From assembly GCA_039566865.1 (NCBI GenBank), contig CM076960.1:6062001-6126000 (forward strand): 64,000 nt of DNA, read 5' to 3'. A model generated the notes under the pieces. The model worked only from the letters and a program-made list of their open reading frames with translations, did not search any database and was not told the DNA's origin. A program made the translations under genes and the position numbers. Positions 46,014 through 57,988 of this stretch are shown here, one piece after another. How positions within the stretch are numbered: the stretch's first letter is position 1; every line of letters starts with the position of its first letter. The stretch comes from Aurelia coerulea. Its lineage: Eukaryota; Cnidaria; Scyphozoa; Semaeostomeae; Ulmaridae.

Positions 46014-47201
46014 GCGGTCAAGAAAAAGCAGATACCAAATTAAGATTGCATTGCCTTCACTCCCGTTCAAAGAATGAAAAAAAATTCAGCGTTTGATATC
46101 CATCGGCAAACATCGATGTCTTTGTTATAAGGCTTGCAAAGGTTGAGCCTCAACACCGAGTATTCCTAGATTTTAAAGCAGGCATTTACAGAAAAGGACT
46201 GTACTTACACATGAAACTGAAATGGACATTGATCGAAAGGAATGTTTGTTATGTTGGGTTTCATGCGTTCACATGAAACGATTACGTCTCATTTTTCTTT
46301 TCGAAAAGGAAAAGGACAATGTTGGCGAGTTCTTGGCATTTTGAGATCTTACGGATGAGATTTTTCAAAAGCTAGCAGACTGAGAAAAATAGATGATGCT
46401 ATGCACAAAATTCTCGACAAAAAGATCAATGAGGATGAGAAGGTAATCGACATGACACTATTGCCATCTTGCCAATCTGTTCTAAACTTGAAATCGCAAC
46501 GTACTAATGTCGTTGCAAAAATTTGGAAGTCTGTCGACCTGAGGACCATAATGCCGAAGATGGAGCTTTGTATGGATAAGAGAGTAGAGTGAAGATGAGG
46601 ATGCAACTGACTATCAAATGAAAATATTTATCACATTAATGTAAGTACATCATGCGTTATCTTAATAAAGCTTACATATGAATTGGCTGTATGTGGGAAA
46701 GCACAGGTAACAACAGTATCCTTTTAAGCTGCAGGACTAAGTTCGAAGAAAATCCATGATAGGTACCAAAAAAGTGTGTTCCAGGCTTGTTGATAATGAA
46801 TTTCAGGCTGTCGTCGTGAATTTTCGACGTTTAACAGCAGAGGTTTGGCCCATTTTAAAGAGGTGCCCATATAAGGACATGGGGTAATTGGACGTCACGT
46901 GACCAATTAAAACCCTATTTTCTACCATGAATGTAGTAGATTGACCAAAAAATTACATTACTTTTCATATTTCACGGGTTAGGCAGTATTCCTCCAGTGA
47001 AAACGCTGCTTTAGCCGTGTTTCTCCTCCGCAGAGGCGAAGCAGTACCTACTCCTCGTTTTACCCCCATTTTCCCCCAAAAAACAGCGGAAAATCCCCGT
47101 TTACCATCACATTTCTAAACGTCCAGTTGACAGAGAACTTGAAACTGGTAATTAAAATTTCCCCGACCCAAAGTGGTACTCCCCGCCATTTCCGTCTGGT
47201 C
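46014..47201 (-). repeat. Right arm of the foldback element
   Basis: Inverted copy of the left arm. The inner border is near gcggtcaagaaaaagcagat, matching the left arm near 45,765. Confidence 0.85.
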
Positions 47202-47224
47202 TAAAAGAATCCTGTTTAAATTTC

Positions 47225-47590
47225 TTTGATATCTCATTTCGTTTTCAAGATATCCACTGATATTAAGTTGCAGCTGATGACGTCATTTTGTTTGCAAATT
47301 ACTGGGATAAGATATGGAAATATAACTGTATCTGATCTTTGAAAGGTTACATTTGTAAGAAATATTTCAGCTGAGCTGAATAGATGTTATCTAAATTGCC
47401 TCATGACTTAATATGATGTTTAGAAAGGCATGTTGATTGTGCAAAGTTTTTTAATTAGATTTCTCTTTGGAAACATGGCCAACCTTGTATACTTTCTTTA
47501 CATTTTGCAAACAAAATGATGTCATCAGCCAATCCGACAAAATAGTGGATAACTCAAAAATGAAAGAAGGTATCAAAAAGATTCAAACGA
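47225..47590. mobile_element. Short inverted-repeat element with gatgacgtcattttg arms
   Basis: gatgacgtcattttgtttgc near 47,276 is inverted near 47,505 (gcaaacaaaatgatgtcatc), and weaker pairing extends ~40 bases outward. Exact ends and duplication unclear. Confidence 0.5.
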
Positions 47591-47671
47591 CATTCTTTAT
47601 CATTCAACTGTGCTATTCATTTGCATCAATAAAAATTTTCGCTTCACACCACCTTTAAGCCTTATGAACTA

Positions 47672-48275
47672 CCGGGTGCGGCTAAATATACTATGCACGT
47701 TTGGCAGGCCACAATAAATCGTACGCTGGACCGATTTTGAAGATGTATAACTTAATCTTTAGCAGAAAGCCTGAATTAATTTCTAGGACTTTTTGCAAAT
47801 TTTCCTTTTTCATTTTGTAGAGCTAGATGCGAGGTTCTTAAAATGCCGTTTTTCGAAAATATTGAAAACGATCAAAATATGTCGATCAAATTTTAAAAGA
47901 TTCAACATGAATGAACAAAGAGAAAACGTTTTCAGGGTGACTTGGGGGTTTAGTACGAACTCTCGTACAGCAGATTACAATTCGTCGATTTCTAAAACGC
48001 AAATCACCACGAACAAGTTCTCTCTTTGTCCATTCATGTGGATTCTTTAGAAAACTTGATCGATGTTTTTTTATCGTTTTCAGTGTTTTCGAAAACTAAA
48101 ATTTTAGGAAACTCGCTTCTAGCTCTAAAAACTGAAAGTGAAAAAAATTGCAAAAAAATCCCAGTATCTAATTCAGGCTTTCTGCTAACGATCAAGTCAT
48201 AAATCTTCGAAATCCATCGAGTGTACGATTTATTGTGGCCTGCCAAACGTGCATAGTTTATTTTGGCGCACCCGG
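47672..48275. mobile_element. 604 bp near-full palindrome MITE with CCGGGTG ends and TA flanks
   Basis: It begins ccgggtgcggctaa and ends with cgcacccgg, with TA directly outside both ends (47670-47671, 48276-48277). The arms pair almost to the centre (gcacgtttggcaggccac, tagctctaaaaactga and others). Mariner-type TA duplication inferred. Confidence 0.8.
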
Positions 48276-48285
48276 TAGTTCTTCA

Positions 48286-48650
48286 AAATTCATAGATGTT
48301 AAGGTCACGTGAGTATCATCAGCGTACATGGCGTACATGCCAGCCTTAGAAACTTTCAAACATTTTTCAAAGTCATTTAGGTACACTATGTAGAGAAAAA
48401 TAACATTATTTAGGGGAATGAAAGTTCGGGAATTGCATATCTTAAAAAACTTCGCAGCACTCCGCAGGATCTAAATTTCCTGAATTGTACATCTTAGGAA
48501 CTGTTTTCAACTGGATGGAATATTTCATCAGCATAAGCTGGAGTAATTCCTTCAAAATATTTCATTATCTTTACACGGCTATTTTGATTTATTCTGCGCT
48601 TTGTGGGGAGCCAGTTTACAGCTATGAATTCTGTAGCCCCAGCATGCGGT
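48286..48650 (-). pseudogene. LINE reverse-transcriptase remnant with YADD
   Basis: Minus strand: VYLNDFEKCLKVSKAGMYAM directly followed by YADDTHVTL, the catalytic motif. Farther 5' on the minus strand, WLPTKRRINQNSRVKIMKYF resembles a LINE C-terminus, so pieces are rearranged. It abuts the TA-flanked palindrome. Confidence 0.6.
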
Positions 48651-49100
48651 GTGTTTTTTAAGTTGGAATGGAATCAATTTTAAGTGTCGGGTTGAAAGCG
48701 TCCAACTGTCAAGTTGGTATGGAATCAATTTTTAGTGTCCAGTTGAAATTTTTCCAGGCAAACTAAAACAAGAATCGTAAACAAAGACCCAATTTAGCTT
48801 TAACCATGGCTAAGAGAGCACATGTTATAACAATGGGATACTTGGAGCTACGCAAGCGTCTCTCTATCCAATCCAAACCAAAAATATCCAAGGACAAAGT
48901 GGGATCGAGAGCAAAGACACCTGAATTGCACCTTTCCGAATGTTAACTTTCAAAGCGGATTGGAACAAATTATTATTCAAATTCCTAAAGTTTTAGGAAG
49001 AACATAATGAAAAGTGTGTTAGTATCATGTGCCAGCAAAAGCTTTTTTGCCAATTCTAACGGGAGTAATGGCGATTCTGGGAGGCACCGTAAAGTATATA

Positions 49101-50779
49101 CCGGGTGTCCCATAAAAACGCAACAGATTTGAAAACTTCTACTGCAAATTGTTTCATACTCATTATCCAACAATTATTTTTCTTCAAATCTGCAGTAATT
49201 ATATTAAATTTTGATATATTTTTCAGTATTGTTGGTGACTTGGTTGTAGAGTTAATAATCAGCAAACTCAAAATTGCCCCCAGGTCAAAACCAGAGCTGC
49301 TGCATTAACCCTAATCCATATGGGCTTTTTTCGAGCTACCATTTATGGGGGGAGGGGTGCTTTCCACCCCCCCCTCTGAAAACTGCCTTAGACTCATTCG
49401 AATTCAATACAATTTGGCACAGTTATAGAACAGCGTATTTGTAGCTCGTAGCGTAATTTAGGTGTGGGGTGTGGCTGCCACACCTTGTGACGTCACAGTA
49501 ACGTCATGAAGCTGAAAATCTGTGAAAATCAGGCTTCCAAGTTGAATTCAAGTTTAAAGAAGATTTTGCATGAACTTAATGCAGTTTTTGGTTCAGTTTG
49601 TCAACATATGTGGTGATAAAATATTATTTTATTGAAGGTAACGATTTTGGAGTGATATTTTGGCAGAAATATGCCGATTCTTATGACGTCATTTGTGCGA
49701 TTAATTTATTCTGTGTAAAAAGAGATAAAAAACCTGCAAAATCGTGATTATCTATAACAAATGTATCATTAGAGTGTTTTTCATTGAAAAAGTTCGAAAA
49801 AACTTGAAAAAATTGCTAATTGGTCCAAAATAGCGGCCAAAATGACGTCATTATAAAAAAACGCTGACATCATCAAATTCCAGAAATTCCGGTATCAAAT
49901 TGAAGCCCTTCGTTTGCTGATTCATTTGCTGCATAATACTTCATAATTCAATCAAATAAGTCCATTGAAATCATTGAAAACAATGATTTTGCTGCTACCT
50001 CCTTCCAAATATGGGCATGTCACGTGACTTGTGAGTCCTATTGTTCAAAAATTTTTCCACCAAAATGTGGCTAATAGATAATTAGTAAAAGTCAGGGAGG
50101 CTGGGGGACATAGCAAATGTCGTTTAAAAATGCAGCAAATAAAACCTTGAGGGGGGAGGGGTGGAATCAAACCCCCCCCTCCATGTGGATTATGGTTAAC
50201 AATGATGAATCATAATGTCAAATTGTAAAACATGACAATCCCTGTAATTGCAACGAATTGCTGAAAAACACGCAACATGCGATTTAATTAAACATTTAAC
50301 AGATACTTTCATAAAGATTTCTGTCAAAAAACTGCCATGCTTCTTCAGTGTCCATGATGGTTGCTTGCTTTGTCTAAATGACTAGGCCATTATTAGATTT
50401 ATACTTTCAATTATAAATGAACACTGAAAGCTCCATCAAGAATGGATAACTTATGAATCTGTAAGAGATCCCTTTGTTACAGCTTCTTAATGAAGCTGTG
50501 CGCTTGCTAATGTATTCATGTAAAGTTTCAGCCATTGCCATTCTTTTAACTTTACGGTATACTTTACACTAACGCTGGTAGCTCTGGTTTTGCCCTGACA
50601 GCAAATTTGAAGTTTGTTGATTTTTAACTCGTCAATCAAGTCACCAACAACTCTGAAAAATATATTAAAATTTAATCTAATCATTGCAGATTTAGATAAA
50701 AATAATCATTTGATTATTAATTTGAAACAGCTTCCGTCAGAATTTTTTGAATCTGTTGCGCTTTTTTTGGGACACCCGG
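49101..50779. mobile_element. Mariner-like non-autonomous element, ~215 bp inverted repeats, TA flanks
   Basis: The ends are ccgggtgtcccataaaaacg and its inverted partner ctttttttgggacacccgg, with TA at 49099-49100 and 50780-50781. Arms run to ~49313 and from ~50566. The interior has no transposase, but carries gggggg/cccccc-flanked segments at 49,345-49,375 and 50,150-50,185 that are also inverted relative to each other. Confidence 0.8.
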
Positions 50780-50948
50780 TAGAAACAGTATTCATTGAAG
50801 TTTTCAGAGTATTAGTTCATATAAAGAGTGGAAAGGAAAGATCAATGCTAAATGAAGAGAGAAAAGGAAAGGACAGATACCTCGCAGTATACTAAGTTTC
50901 CAAAATTGAAACACTGCAAATCGAATGGAATCAAATCAAATCAAATTA

Positions 50949-51041
50949 AATCATATCATATCATATCATATCATATCATATCATATCATATCATATCATA
51001 TCATATCATATCATATCATATCATATCATATCATATCATAA
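50949..51041. repeat. (TATCA)n pentanucleotide microsatellite
   Basis: About 17 near-perfect units beside the 3' side of a LINE fragment; on the minus strand it is (TGATA)n, probably that LINE's tail. Confidence 0.95.
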
Positions 51042-51760
51042 CATAATCATTATTTACAGTCGGTGTGACAATAGTTTTAGGAAAACTAATCAATACCAAC
51101 TATTTACAATATAATTTAAAAGATATATAGAAAGAATATTAACAAGCTACATCACATAACAGGACAAGCTACTTACAAATTTTACAATCACACTGTTCAC
51201 CCGTCCAGGTTTTGATCTTTCTGTGAAAGCTTGCAACTGTTGGTAGCTCCTTAATCTCATCGTTCAGATTGTTCCACAATAATGTTCCTCAAGGAGAGAC
51301 TCAATGCAAAATTTTATCGTCCTTGTAATTGGTAACTTACACAGATGCTTAGTTCTGACATCATACTGAATCTCTTTCCTTTCATTAAGGTGCCAGATGT
51401 ATGATGGATTTAGATGGCTCATTGCCTTATAGATTTCTAGCATCAATCTTTGGAAATTTTTAATGTGAATCGTTACATTGTCACTTTTCTCCAAAAGTGT
51501 ATCAAAGGAAGAGTCGTAATCATTGTGGAGTGTTCTCGAAGCACGCTTATAATGAGGACGGTTTATGTTATGGTTGGCACCTTTAACACAAAACATCCAC
51601 ACTAATGGGCAATTGTTAAAGCTTGAAATAATTACTGTGTTGCACAGTTTCACTGCCTGTTCTCTTGAGAGATCAATATTTAATCTTCTAAAAGCACTGA
51701 CTTTTCTGACTCTGCAGGGATAAGCATCTAAGCAAAACATCTGTTGCTCTTTCACTTGCT
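51042..51760 (-). pseudogene. LINE C-terminal fragment with microsatellite tail
   Basis: The frame 51755-51264 reads RKVSAFRRLNIDLSREQAVK, then SFNNCPLVWMF, ASRTLHNDYDSSFDTLLEKS and FQRLMLEIYKAMSHLNPSY. These match in order the region after YADD in the LINE at 37-40 kb (SHFSYCPLVWMF, LLMTEIYKTKCGLNPPF), but the divergence shows a different, older family. Severely 5'-truncated. Confidence 0.8.
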
Positions 51761-52799
51761 TTCAATGTTTAAATAAATACAACAGTCCCTCGTAGAGAGT
51801 AGAATACGCCAAAACAATGATTGTGTTGATTTATAACACTAAATAGCTCTTCTTAACAAAGTATCAACCCTTGGCTTGCTGTTCAAAGATACCTCAACTC
51901 TCACAATGTACTCATGTCCCTCTTCGCCAGTGTTCTTCTGAGAACGATGTATTATGGAAATAAAGAAGTACCAAATAGATAGAATACACGCTTAGCAAGC
52001 CTAGTATATTATAGGTAGGCATTGACAGGTAATACATATGCAATTCGGTCCATTCCCATTGTTTCAATGGATGATTGAAAACTTTTACTGTTCTATTGTT
52101 TTCAGCTTGTTAGGTGGGCCATTTCACATTTGTAGCCTAGCAGACTTAAAACCCTTTACCCCGAATTTTGCTTGATTAGGCCCAACATGGGCTAAGTTGT
52201 TTGGATTTCTTGAAATTGAAGAATACAATTTAAAGATGTTCTGTTTGAAAATTTGCAAAATTTGCAAAATTATTCAAAGAGATCAGGACCGAAGCCAGTG
52301 GGGGGCTGGGGGAGCGGAGCGCCCCCCCCCCAGGAGGCTCTTTGTCGAAAATTTTACTCTACCTGTCAGATTCTTTGTGTGGCTACAGGCCCACATTTAG
52401 ACGATTTTATTGGGAGAATGATGCATAAAACATGAATTTATTGACTTTCGAGGATACATTCTGACATGAATTTTGAATCTACAGCACATTTTTGCTTCAT
52501 ATTCACTAATTTTGAAGGCTCCAACGTTGAAACTGGAAAATAATTCCAAAATCTAGTCATGAAAGGAGCACATCAGTCCTTTTTCGCGCATTATTCCTAA
52601 AATCGGGGTTGTTGCTGTTGTTGTTGTTGATTTTGGCTTCGGAAAATTTTGGTTCTTCGCCCCCCTATAAATTCATGGCTGGTGTCGGGCCTGAAAGAGA
52701 TTCTGTCCTTCCAAATCGGCAAAAGTTGATCCCAATGTTGAGGCTGTTTTTTAACTTGAGGACCCTCTCGCAAAAATTTCAAACACGACAGGTATCAGG
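51761..52799. other. Gene-free intronic interval
   Basis: No supported coding frame. Contains a G/C-rich knot (agtggggggctgggggagcg followed by a C run at 52,321-52,332) and a short ttgttg run at 52,608-52,630. Confidence 0.5.
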
Positions 52800-53625
52800 T
52801 GTCATCTATGACAAAAATCAGTTATCGAAATTTGCAATGTATGAGCTGTGTTTTATGAATGTGTCAAATGCAAAATCCTGAATATTGCACTCATTCAATA
52901 TGAAATTTGGCAAAAAGCCTTCATGAATCCAAGATACCATTACGTGATTCGTTGATGTGTCATACTTCAATTTTTGATTCAAAATATCTATCATTGCTGT
53001 TAAAAATCATCCTATCATTCAACTATCCATCAGCCCGCAATCAGTCATTTCAGTATCTGCAATCATCCAGTCACCATTCCAGATTCCACCATTTCATCAT
53101 TCCGATGGAAACCACATATCCTTGATTCGACCTTCTCCGTAATTCGTCATTCAGTATTTGGCAAATTTCGTTCCAGTTTGCAAATGATATGGAGCAATTC
53201 AATTCAGCAAGAAAATATCTCCAATAATTGAATACCCCCGTAAACGTGCTTGCTATGTGAATAACATACGATGCTGCGTTTTGAGGCAATCCATTTACAT
53301 ATTTCTTTGCCTTTGGCCTTTTAAAAAGCCTTTTTCAAGTCCCTGCTAAAGGAAGTGGGAGGTGAATAACTCCCACGAGATGAATAATCTTTGTGCAAGC
53401 CCAAGTTTCTTTTTAACCATGTCGATGTACCATGGTTGATTGTGTCAGTTGGTTGGAGCGCACTCTTTCCCCACTTTCGACTGAGTTCGATACACTCATT
53501 TTTCACGAGAAACTAAGATCTGGCGGGCAGTTTCTTAAATTTTAGGGCTTTTTTCGTACCAGCAGATTTATTACAATGCCGGAACATTTTTCAGCGCAAA
53601 TAACAAGCGTTTCTTAACCATGGAG
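52800..53625 (+). repeat. Left arm of a ~2.6 kb inverted duplication in the intron
   Basis: Pairs with 54650-55415. Shared inverted landmarks include gaaatatgtaaatggattgc, catcgtatgttattcacata and catatccttgattcgac. The left arm has an extra insertion near 52,840-52,890. The ends are not sharp, so it may be an inverted segmental copy and not a transposon. Confidence 0.75.
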
Positions 53626-53659
53626 GGGGGTTCTTCCATAGTAAAGGTACCTGGTGATG

Positions 53660-53935
53660 TGCCGCGAGCAAGGGTATACTTTTTCGGACTTCTAGTCTAG
53701 CCAAGGGTATACTTTTTTGCAATTTTGGCCTACGACGGTCTAGCCAAGGGTATCATTTTTGACAATATTGGTCTAGCGAACGGTCATGATATCATTTTTG
53801 GCACAAATGTGACAATATTGGTCCAAGAAATTGTCAAAATTGGTCTACCCAAGGGTACCATTTTCGTAAAAATTGGTGCAGAGAATGGTCAAATTGGTCT
53901 AGCAAAGGGTACGATTTTGAATATGCTCGCGACAG
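53660..53935. repeat. Degenerate minisatellite around tctagccaagggtat
   Basis: About six to seven imperfect copies of a ~35-45 base unit of the form attggtctagccaagggtat followed by a T run. It lies in the spacer of the inverted duplication and is followed by a C run at 53,960-53,977. Confidence 0.7.
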
Positions 53936-54649
53936 ACCCCTACCCAAAACTTGGCCAAGAACCCCCCCCCCCCCCCCAAAAATTGAGCAACTGAGAAATT
54001 GAGAAAATTGAAAATTGAAATTTATTACAGAAACCCAACATCAGATATTGTGGCCTAGAAAATCGCGCAGAATTGCTCAGTAAATGTGATTTTATCAATT
54101 GGGAGTGCAAACATGTCAATTCTACCCTTTTTGTGGCCAAAAACAGCAAATTTAAGATCCCAATCTGATTCTGGGACTGAATCTGATTCTGATTCTGGGT
54201 CTGAATGGAAAAAGGAGGTGGAAATCAGAGAGCTTATGTGCATTCTGTTCAATACTTCCGGGCAGTTTTGTGCAGCTGATCCGTAACAAAAGAGTTTTTT
54301 ATTTCTTTCTTGGGAGCTCCTCAATTTCTTAGGTTCTCTACTTGATACGTTGGTGACGTCCTACTGCTCACAGCAGTTCTCGTGTCCCTTCCAAGGTATC
54401 TAATACAGATAGCAAGTGTTAGAAATCGAGGAATAAATCCAAAATGTGCAACTACATTGATTTCCTTAATTGAGGAAATAGTTTCCTTTCTTTAATAATT
54501 TTCCAGTAAAAAGTTTCCATCTATAAATTTGTTTTGAACTCAACCTCGGACGAGAGAATCATTAACGGTCATAAACACTCATTCAATTACAAGAATCAGC
54601 TTATAGCTTATAAGGCTCAATTTTCGAAACAACGTTACCTGAATTAAAA

Positions 54650-55415
54650 AAGTTAGGAATCGTTTGTAAATTTGCACTGAAAAATATTTCGGCACTGTAA
54701 TCGAAACTGTTGGTACGAAAAAAGCCCGAAAATTTGAGAAACTGCCTGCCAGCCCCGGACCTTAGCTATTAGCTTCTAATAAAAAATGAATGTATTGAAC
54801 ACAGTCGAAAGTTGGGAAAACACAACAACAACCATGGTACATCAAAACGGTTAACAAAAAACTTAGGCTTATTAAAAAAAGATTATTCATTTCCTGGGAG
54901 TTATACCCCCCCCCCCCTTTCCCTTTAGCAGGGACTTGACAGAGGGCTTTTTAAAAGGCCGAAGGCAAAGAAATATGTAAATGGATTGCCTCAAAACGCA
55001 GCATCGTATGTTATTCACATAGCAAGCGCGTTGACGGGAGTATTCAATTCTTGGAGAGATTTTCTTGCTGAATTGAATTGCTCTATATCATTTGCACATT
55101 GGAACGAAATTTGCCAAATTCTGAATGACGAATTACGGAGAATGTCGAATCAAGGATATGTGGTTTCCAGCGGAATGATGAAATGGTGGAATCTGGAATG
55201 GTGACTGGATGATTGCAGATACTGAAATGACTGATTGCGGGCTGATAGATAATTGAATGATAGGATGATTTTTAACAGCAATGATAGATATTTTGAATCA
55301 GAAATTGAAGTATGACACATCAACGAATCACGTAATGGTATCTGGGATCCAGGAAGGCATTTTGCCAAATTTCATATTGACTAATTTCGATAACTCATTT
55401 TTGTCAAGATGCACC
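54650..55415 (-). repeat. Right arm of the intronic inverted duplication
   Basis: Inverted partner of 52800-53625 with a spacer of about 1 kb. A run of 13 C at 54,907-54,919 is absent from the left arm. Confidence 0.75.
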
Positions 55416-55539
55416 TCATAGACAGGCTGGACAAGAAAGAAGTAAGCCCAACATGAAAAATTGAGATATATATTCATATTGCTGTCTCTTAGCTTATATT
55501 GAACTGCACTTAGCAAGCATGTTTTTGTTGTTACTTCAG

Positions 55540-56075
55540 ATGATAAGTACGATTGGTGCATGTGCCAATTCAGCATGATGTGCAACTACGCATGGTATTA
55601 CCACAGAAATGAATACTCATGGCACTTACAGATGGTACCAAATGCCAATATACAGGGCACAAAATTGCTTCCAAGTCAAGTACCAGTCGAGTATTTCTAC
55701 AAAGAAGTGAAACCAGAAGAGAAAATTCCAATACCACGTCCGTCGATTCATTTACGTTTCTTACGCAGAAATGGCAGAAATTTCTGGAAGGAAACACCGC
55801 CTGTTGAGACTGTGGAAAATTTTATTAAGGAAGGATTATGCTATTCTGCCGGCTTCAGATACTGTCCTGTTCAATGCAGAAGATGGAATGTCAGCAAAGT
55901 TCATTGGAACCTTTATTCGTTTGAATTTGATGATTGGTCCTGGGACAATCGATGTATTACAGAGCAAAAGAAACATTATGAAATTGTCTCGAATTTGGTC
56001 AACTATTATGTAGAGAACAGAATTCCAGTTTTTGGTCTAAACAACATAAGTGAACTATGCAAATTAATTTCTTAA
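55540..56075 (+). CDS. Predicted type II membrane glycosyltransferase-like protein, exon 2
   Basis: Acceptor gttgttacttcag at 55,539 is followed by phase-compatible codons: exon 1 K-P joins D-D-K-Y-D-W and continues CMCQFSMMCNYAWYYHRNEY. Together the exons give 1,275 coding bases including the stop, a 424-residue protein. The exon holds an aromatic- and Cys-rich segment, a Pro-rich stretch (PEEKIPIPRPS), and a C-terminus with WNLYSFEFDDWSWDNRCITE. It is intact over 536 bases in an otherwise decayed region, which argues for selection. No clear AATAAA follows within the next ~250 bases before a PLE fragment begins. Confidence 0.8.
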
Positions 56076-56274
56076 TAATATAGTCAGTGCCTGATGTTTG
56101 GGGTGTCCCAACAAACTGTATTATTATTACAGACCACAGACCACAGGCGGCCCGCTAACAAACACAATTATAAAGTAACCTAGCTACTCATTCTCTTATC
56201 TGACCTATCCCCCTCATCATCCCCATCGTTATTATCATTATTATCGCAGTAACTTTCTTACATTGCACTAACAT

Positions 56275-56452
56275 AATCGGTATTATTATTATTATTATCA
56301 TTAAATTGAACTAAACCACCATCAAAAATTGACAGAAATAAAATGAATAAAAACACAACTGTTAGAATCTTGGAACGTTTCGATTAAAAATCTTCGTCAG
56401 CACTACTTTCTAAAGGACAACCGAGAATTTATACTACGTGATAAACAAGGCA
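56275..56452 (-). mobile_element. 3' terminal part of a Penelope-like element (family D), beyond an insertion
   Basis: ATT microsatellite (56,280-56,302), then sequence related to 20803-20933. In minus-strand sense it is the continuation of 58845-57989, because the intervening 1.5 kb element is bounded by an 11 bp duplication. Confidence 0.65.
56378..56400 (-). ncRNA. Hammerhead-ribozyme-like core in PLE family D terminus
   Basis: Minus strand order: ctgacga, one A, gatt, ttt, aatc, gaaa. The four-base halves pair. Same layout as the cores at 33170-33196 and 32246-32277. Cleavage and outer stems unproven. Confidence 0.35.
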
Positions 56453-57988
56453 GCATAGGAATCATTCGTCGTACATAGCCGATTGCTCGTGGCCCATGGT
56501 CGAAACCGCCAAGGCCTCACTTTCACGGACCAATCAGACGGCTAAAAAGCGAGGGAGACAAAAGAAACCCGTGCAGATTTTTCTAAATTTTAGGCCTAGG
56601 TTAAACGTCGCTCTTCTCATGCGCCGAACCTAATAGGTGAATTAGGCGCATGAGAAGAGCGACTTTTAACTTGATTAAGTTCGGCAAATTTAATTAGGTG
56701 CAGCACAATGTACTTGGAGCGACTGGTCCTGTCGCATTATGCGACTCTGGAGCGACTTCAAGTTAGACGTCGCTCTTCTCATGCGCCAAACTTAATGCAT
56801 AAATTATTCCTCATAATTTTCCGTTTTAAAGCGAGGCGGAGCACGCGTATATCTTCGAATAACGAGAAGTTGCTGGAAGTGACTAAATGGGCAATGATGC
56901 TCTTGATTCTGTTTTGACTGAGACAGAATATTGGGAATTGTATTCTAATTTTCAATCGAGCGAAACAAAAACAAAACTTTCAGTTAATAGTATCGCTTGA
57001 TTTCCGCATGATGTACACAAACTCAACTCTGAACACAGACGTGTGACATTGCGCGTCCCCGGCTAGCTACCAGGTATAACTTATGACTGAGATGTTGTTG
57101 ATTATTCTTCGTTTTACACGATAAAACACTGTACAGTTATGTCCATGACAAAGTTTAAACATTATGTTGCTTGCCCAGAGTTCGTTGTGTTTTGCTTTCT
57201 CAAAATTGGTTGCGTCAGTTCTACTCCCCAGATGTTTGAGAGTAAAAGTTTGGATGCCGGTTAAAATATCTCCAGGATTGGCGGAGTTATGGTCACAAAC
57301 AAACCGATAAGGCACTGAACCTTGAACAATAGAAATTCTGGCCGTGAGACAATAGTAATAACAATAGTGATTGTTGTAAGAACGACCCGAAAACGCCACA
57401 ATCTGCGTTTTCAATTGTTCTTCCCATTGTCTTTCGCTAAATTTTCTTTTATTGAAGATTCAATGCCCCTACGGTTTCTATGTGAATTGAAACAGTCTAC
57501 AAAGGTTTGTTCGCGCATTTCAAGTCATGTGGCAATACTCTAGGGAAGTTTCGGTATTGTACTACTTTTTACATTCATGGCAAAAGTTTGCTCGTTGCGA
57601 AATAACTTATAAAATTCAAAAGAGGTTTTATCAAGAGGCTTTATCACCTGACTCGAAGTGGCGTAAACAGGTCTCGACAAGCCTTCGCCGATTTTGTCTA
57701 TTGGAGAGGCAATAACTCCGCCAATCCTGGAGATATTTTAACCGGCATCCAAACTTGTACTCCCAAACATCTGGAGAGTAGATTGCTTTAAAAAAATTCG
57801 GGAAATCTCAAGCAGTTTTTTGTCCTGCTTGCGTTTTATGAAGGTAGGTAAAATTTAGAAAAATATTCACGGGTTTCTTTTGTCTCCCTCGCTTTTTAGC
57901 CGTGTGATTGGTCCGTGAAAATGAGGCTATGGCGGTTTCGACCATGGGCCACGAGCAATCGGCTATGTACGACGAATGATTCCTATGC
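56453..57988. mobile_element. Inverted-repeat DNA element with an 11 bp target duplication
   Basis: Ends gcataggaatcattcgtcgt and its inverted partner. The 11 bases taaacaaggca flank it exactly (56442-56452, 57989-57999). Arms of about 140 bases pair strongly, and an inner pair (57222-57291 with 57713-57781) continues them, so the left arm seems to have received a further insertion at ~56,600-57,220. That insert contains a hairpin, gtcgctcttctcatgcgcc and its inverse, at 56,609-56,664. A 9-11 bp duplication points to a Mutator-like mechanism. No transposase. Confidence 0.8.

Larger units (their letters stand above)
44568..47201. mobile_element. 2.6 kb near-perfect palindromic (foldback) element flanked by TA
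   Basis: The ends are gaccagacgg and ccgtctggtc, with TA at 44566-44567 and 47202-47203. The arms, 44568 to ~45783 and ~46014 to 47201, are inverted copies about 1.2 kb long with few differences and a central spacer of about 230 bases. A TA at each edge suggests Tc1/mariner-type insertion. No complete transposase is present. Each arm carries a fragment encoding CQSVLNLKSQRTNVVAKIWK (plus strand 46,401-46,592; minus strand in the left arm), a reading frame maintained in both arms but of unknown origin. Confidence 0.85.
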
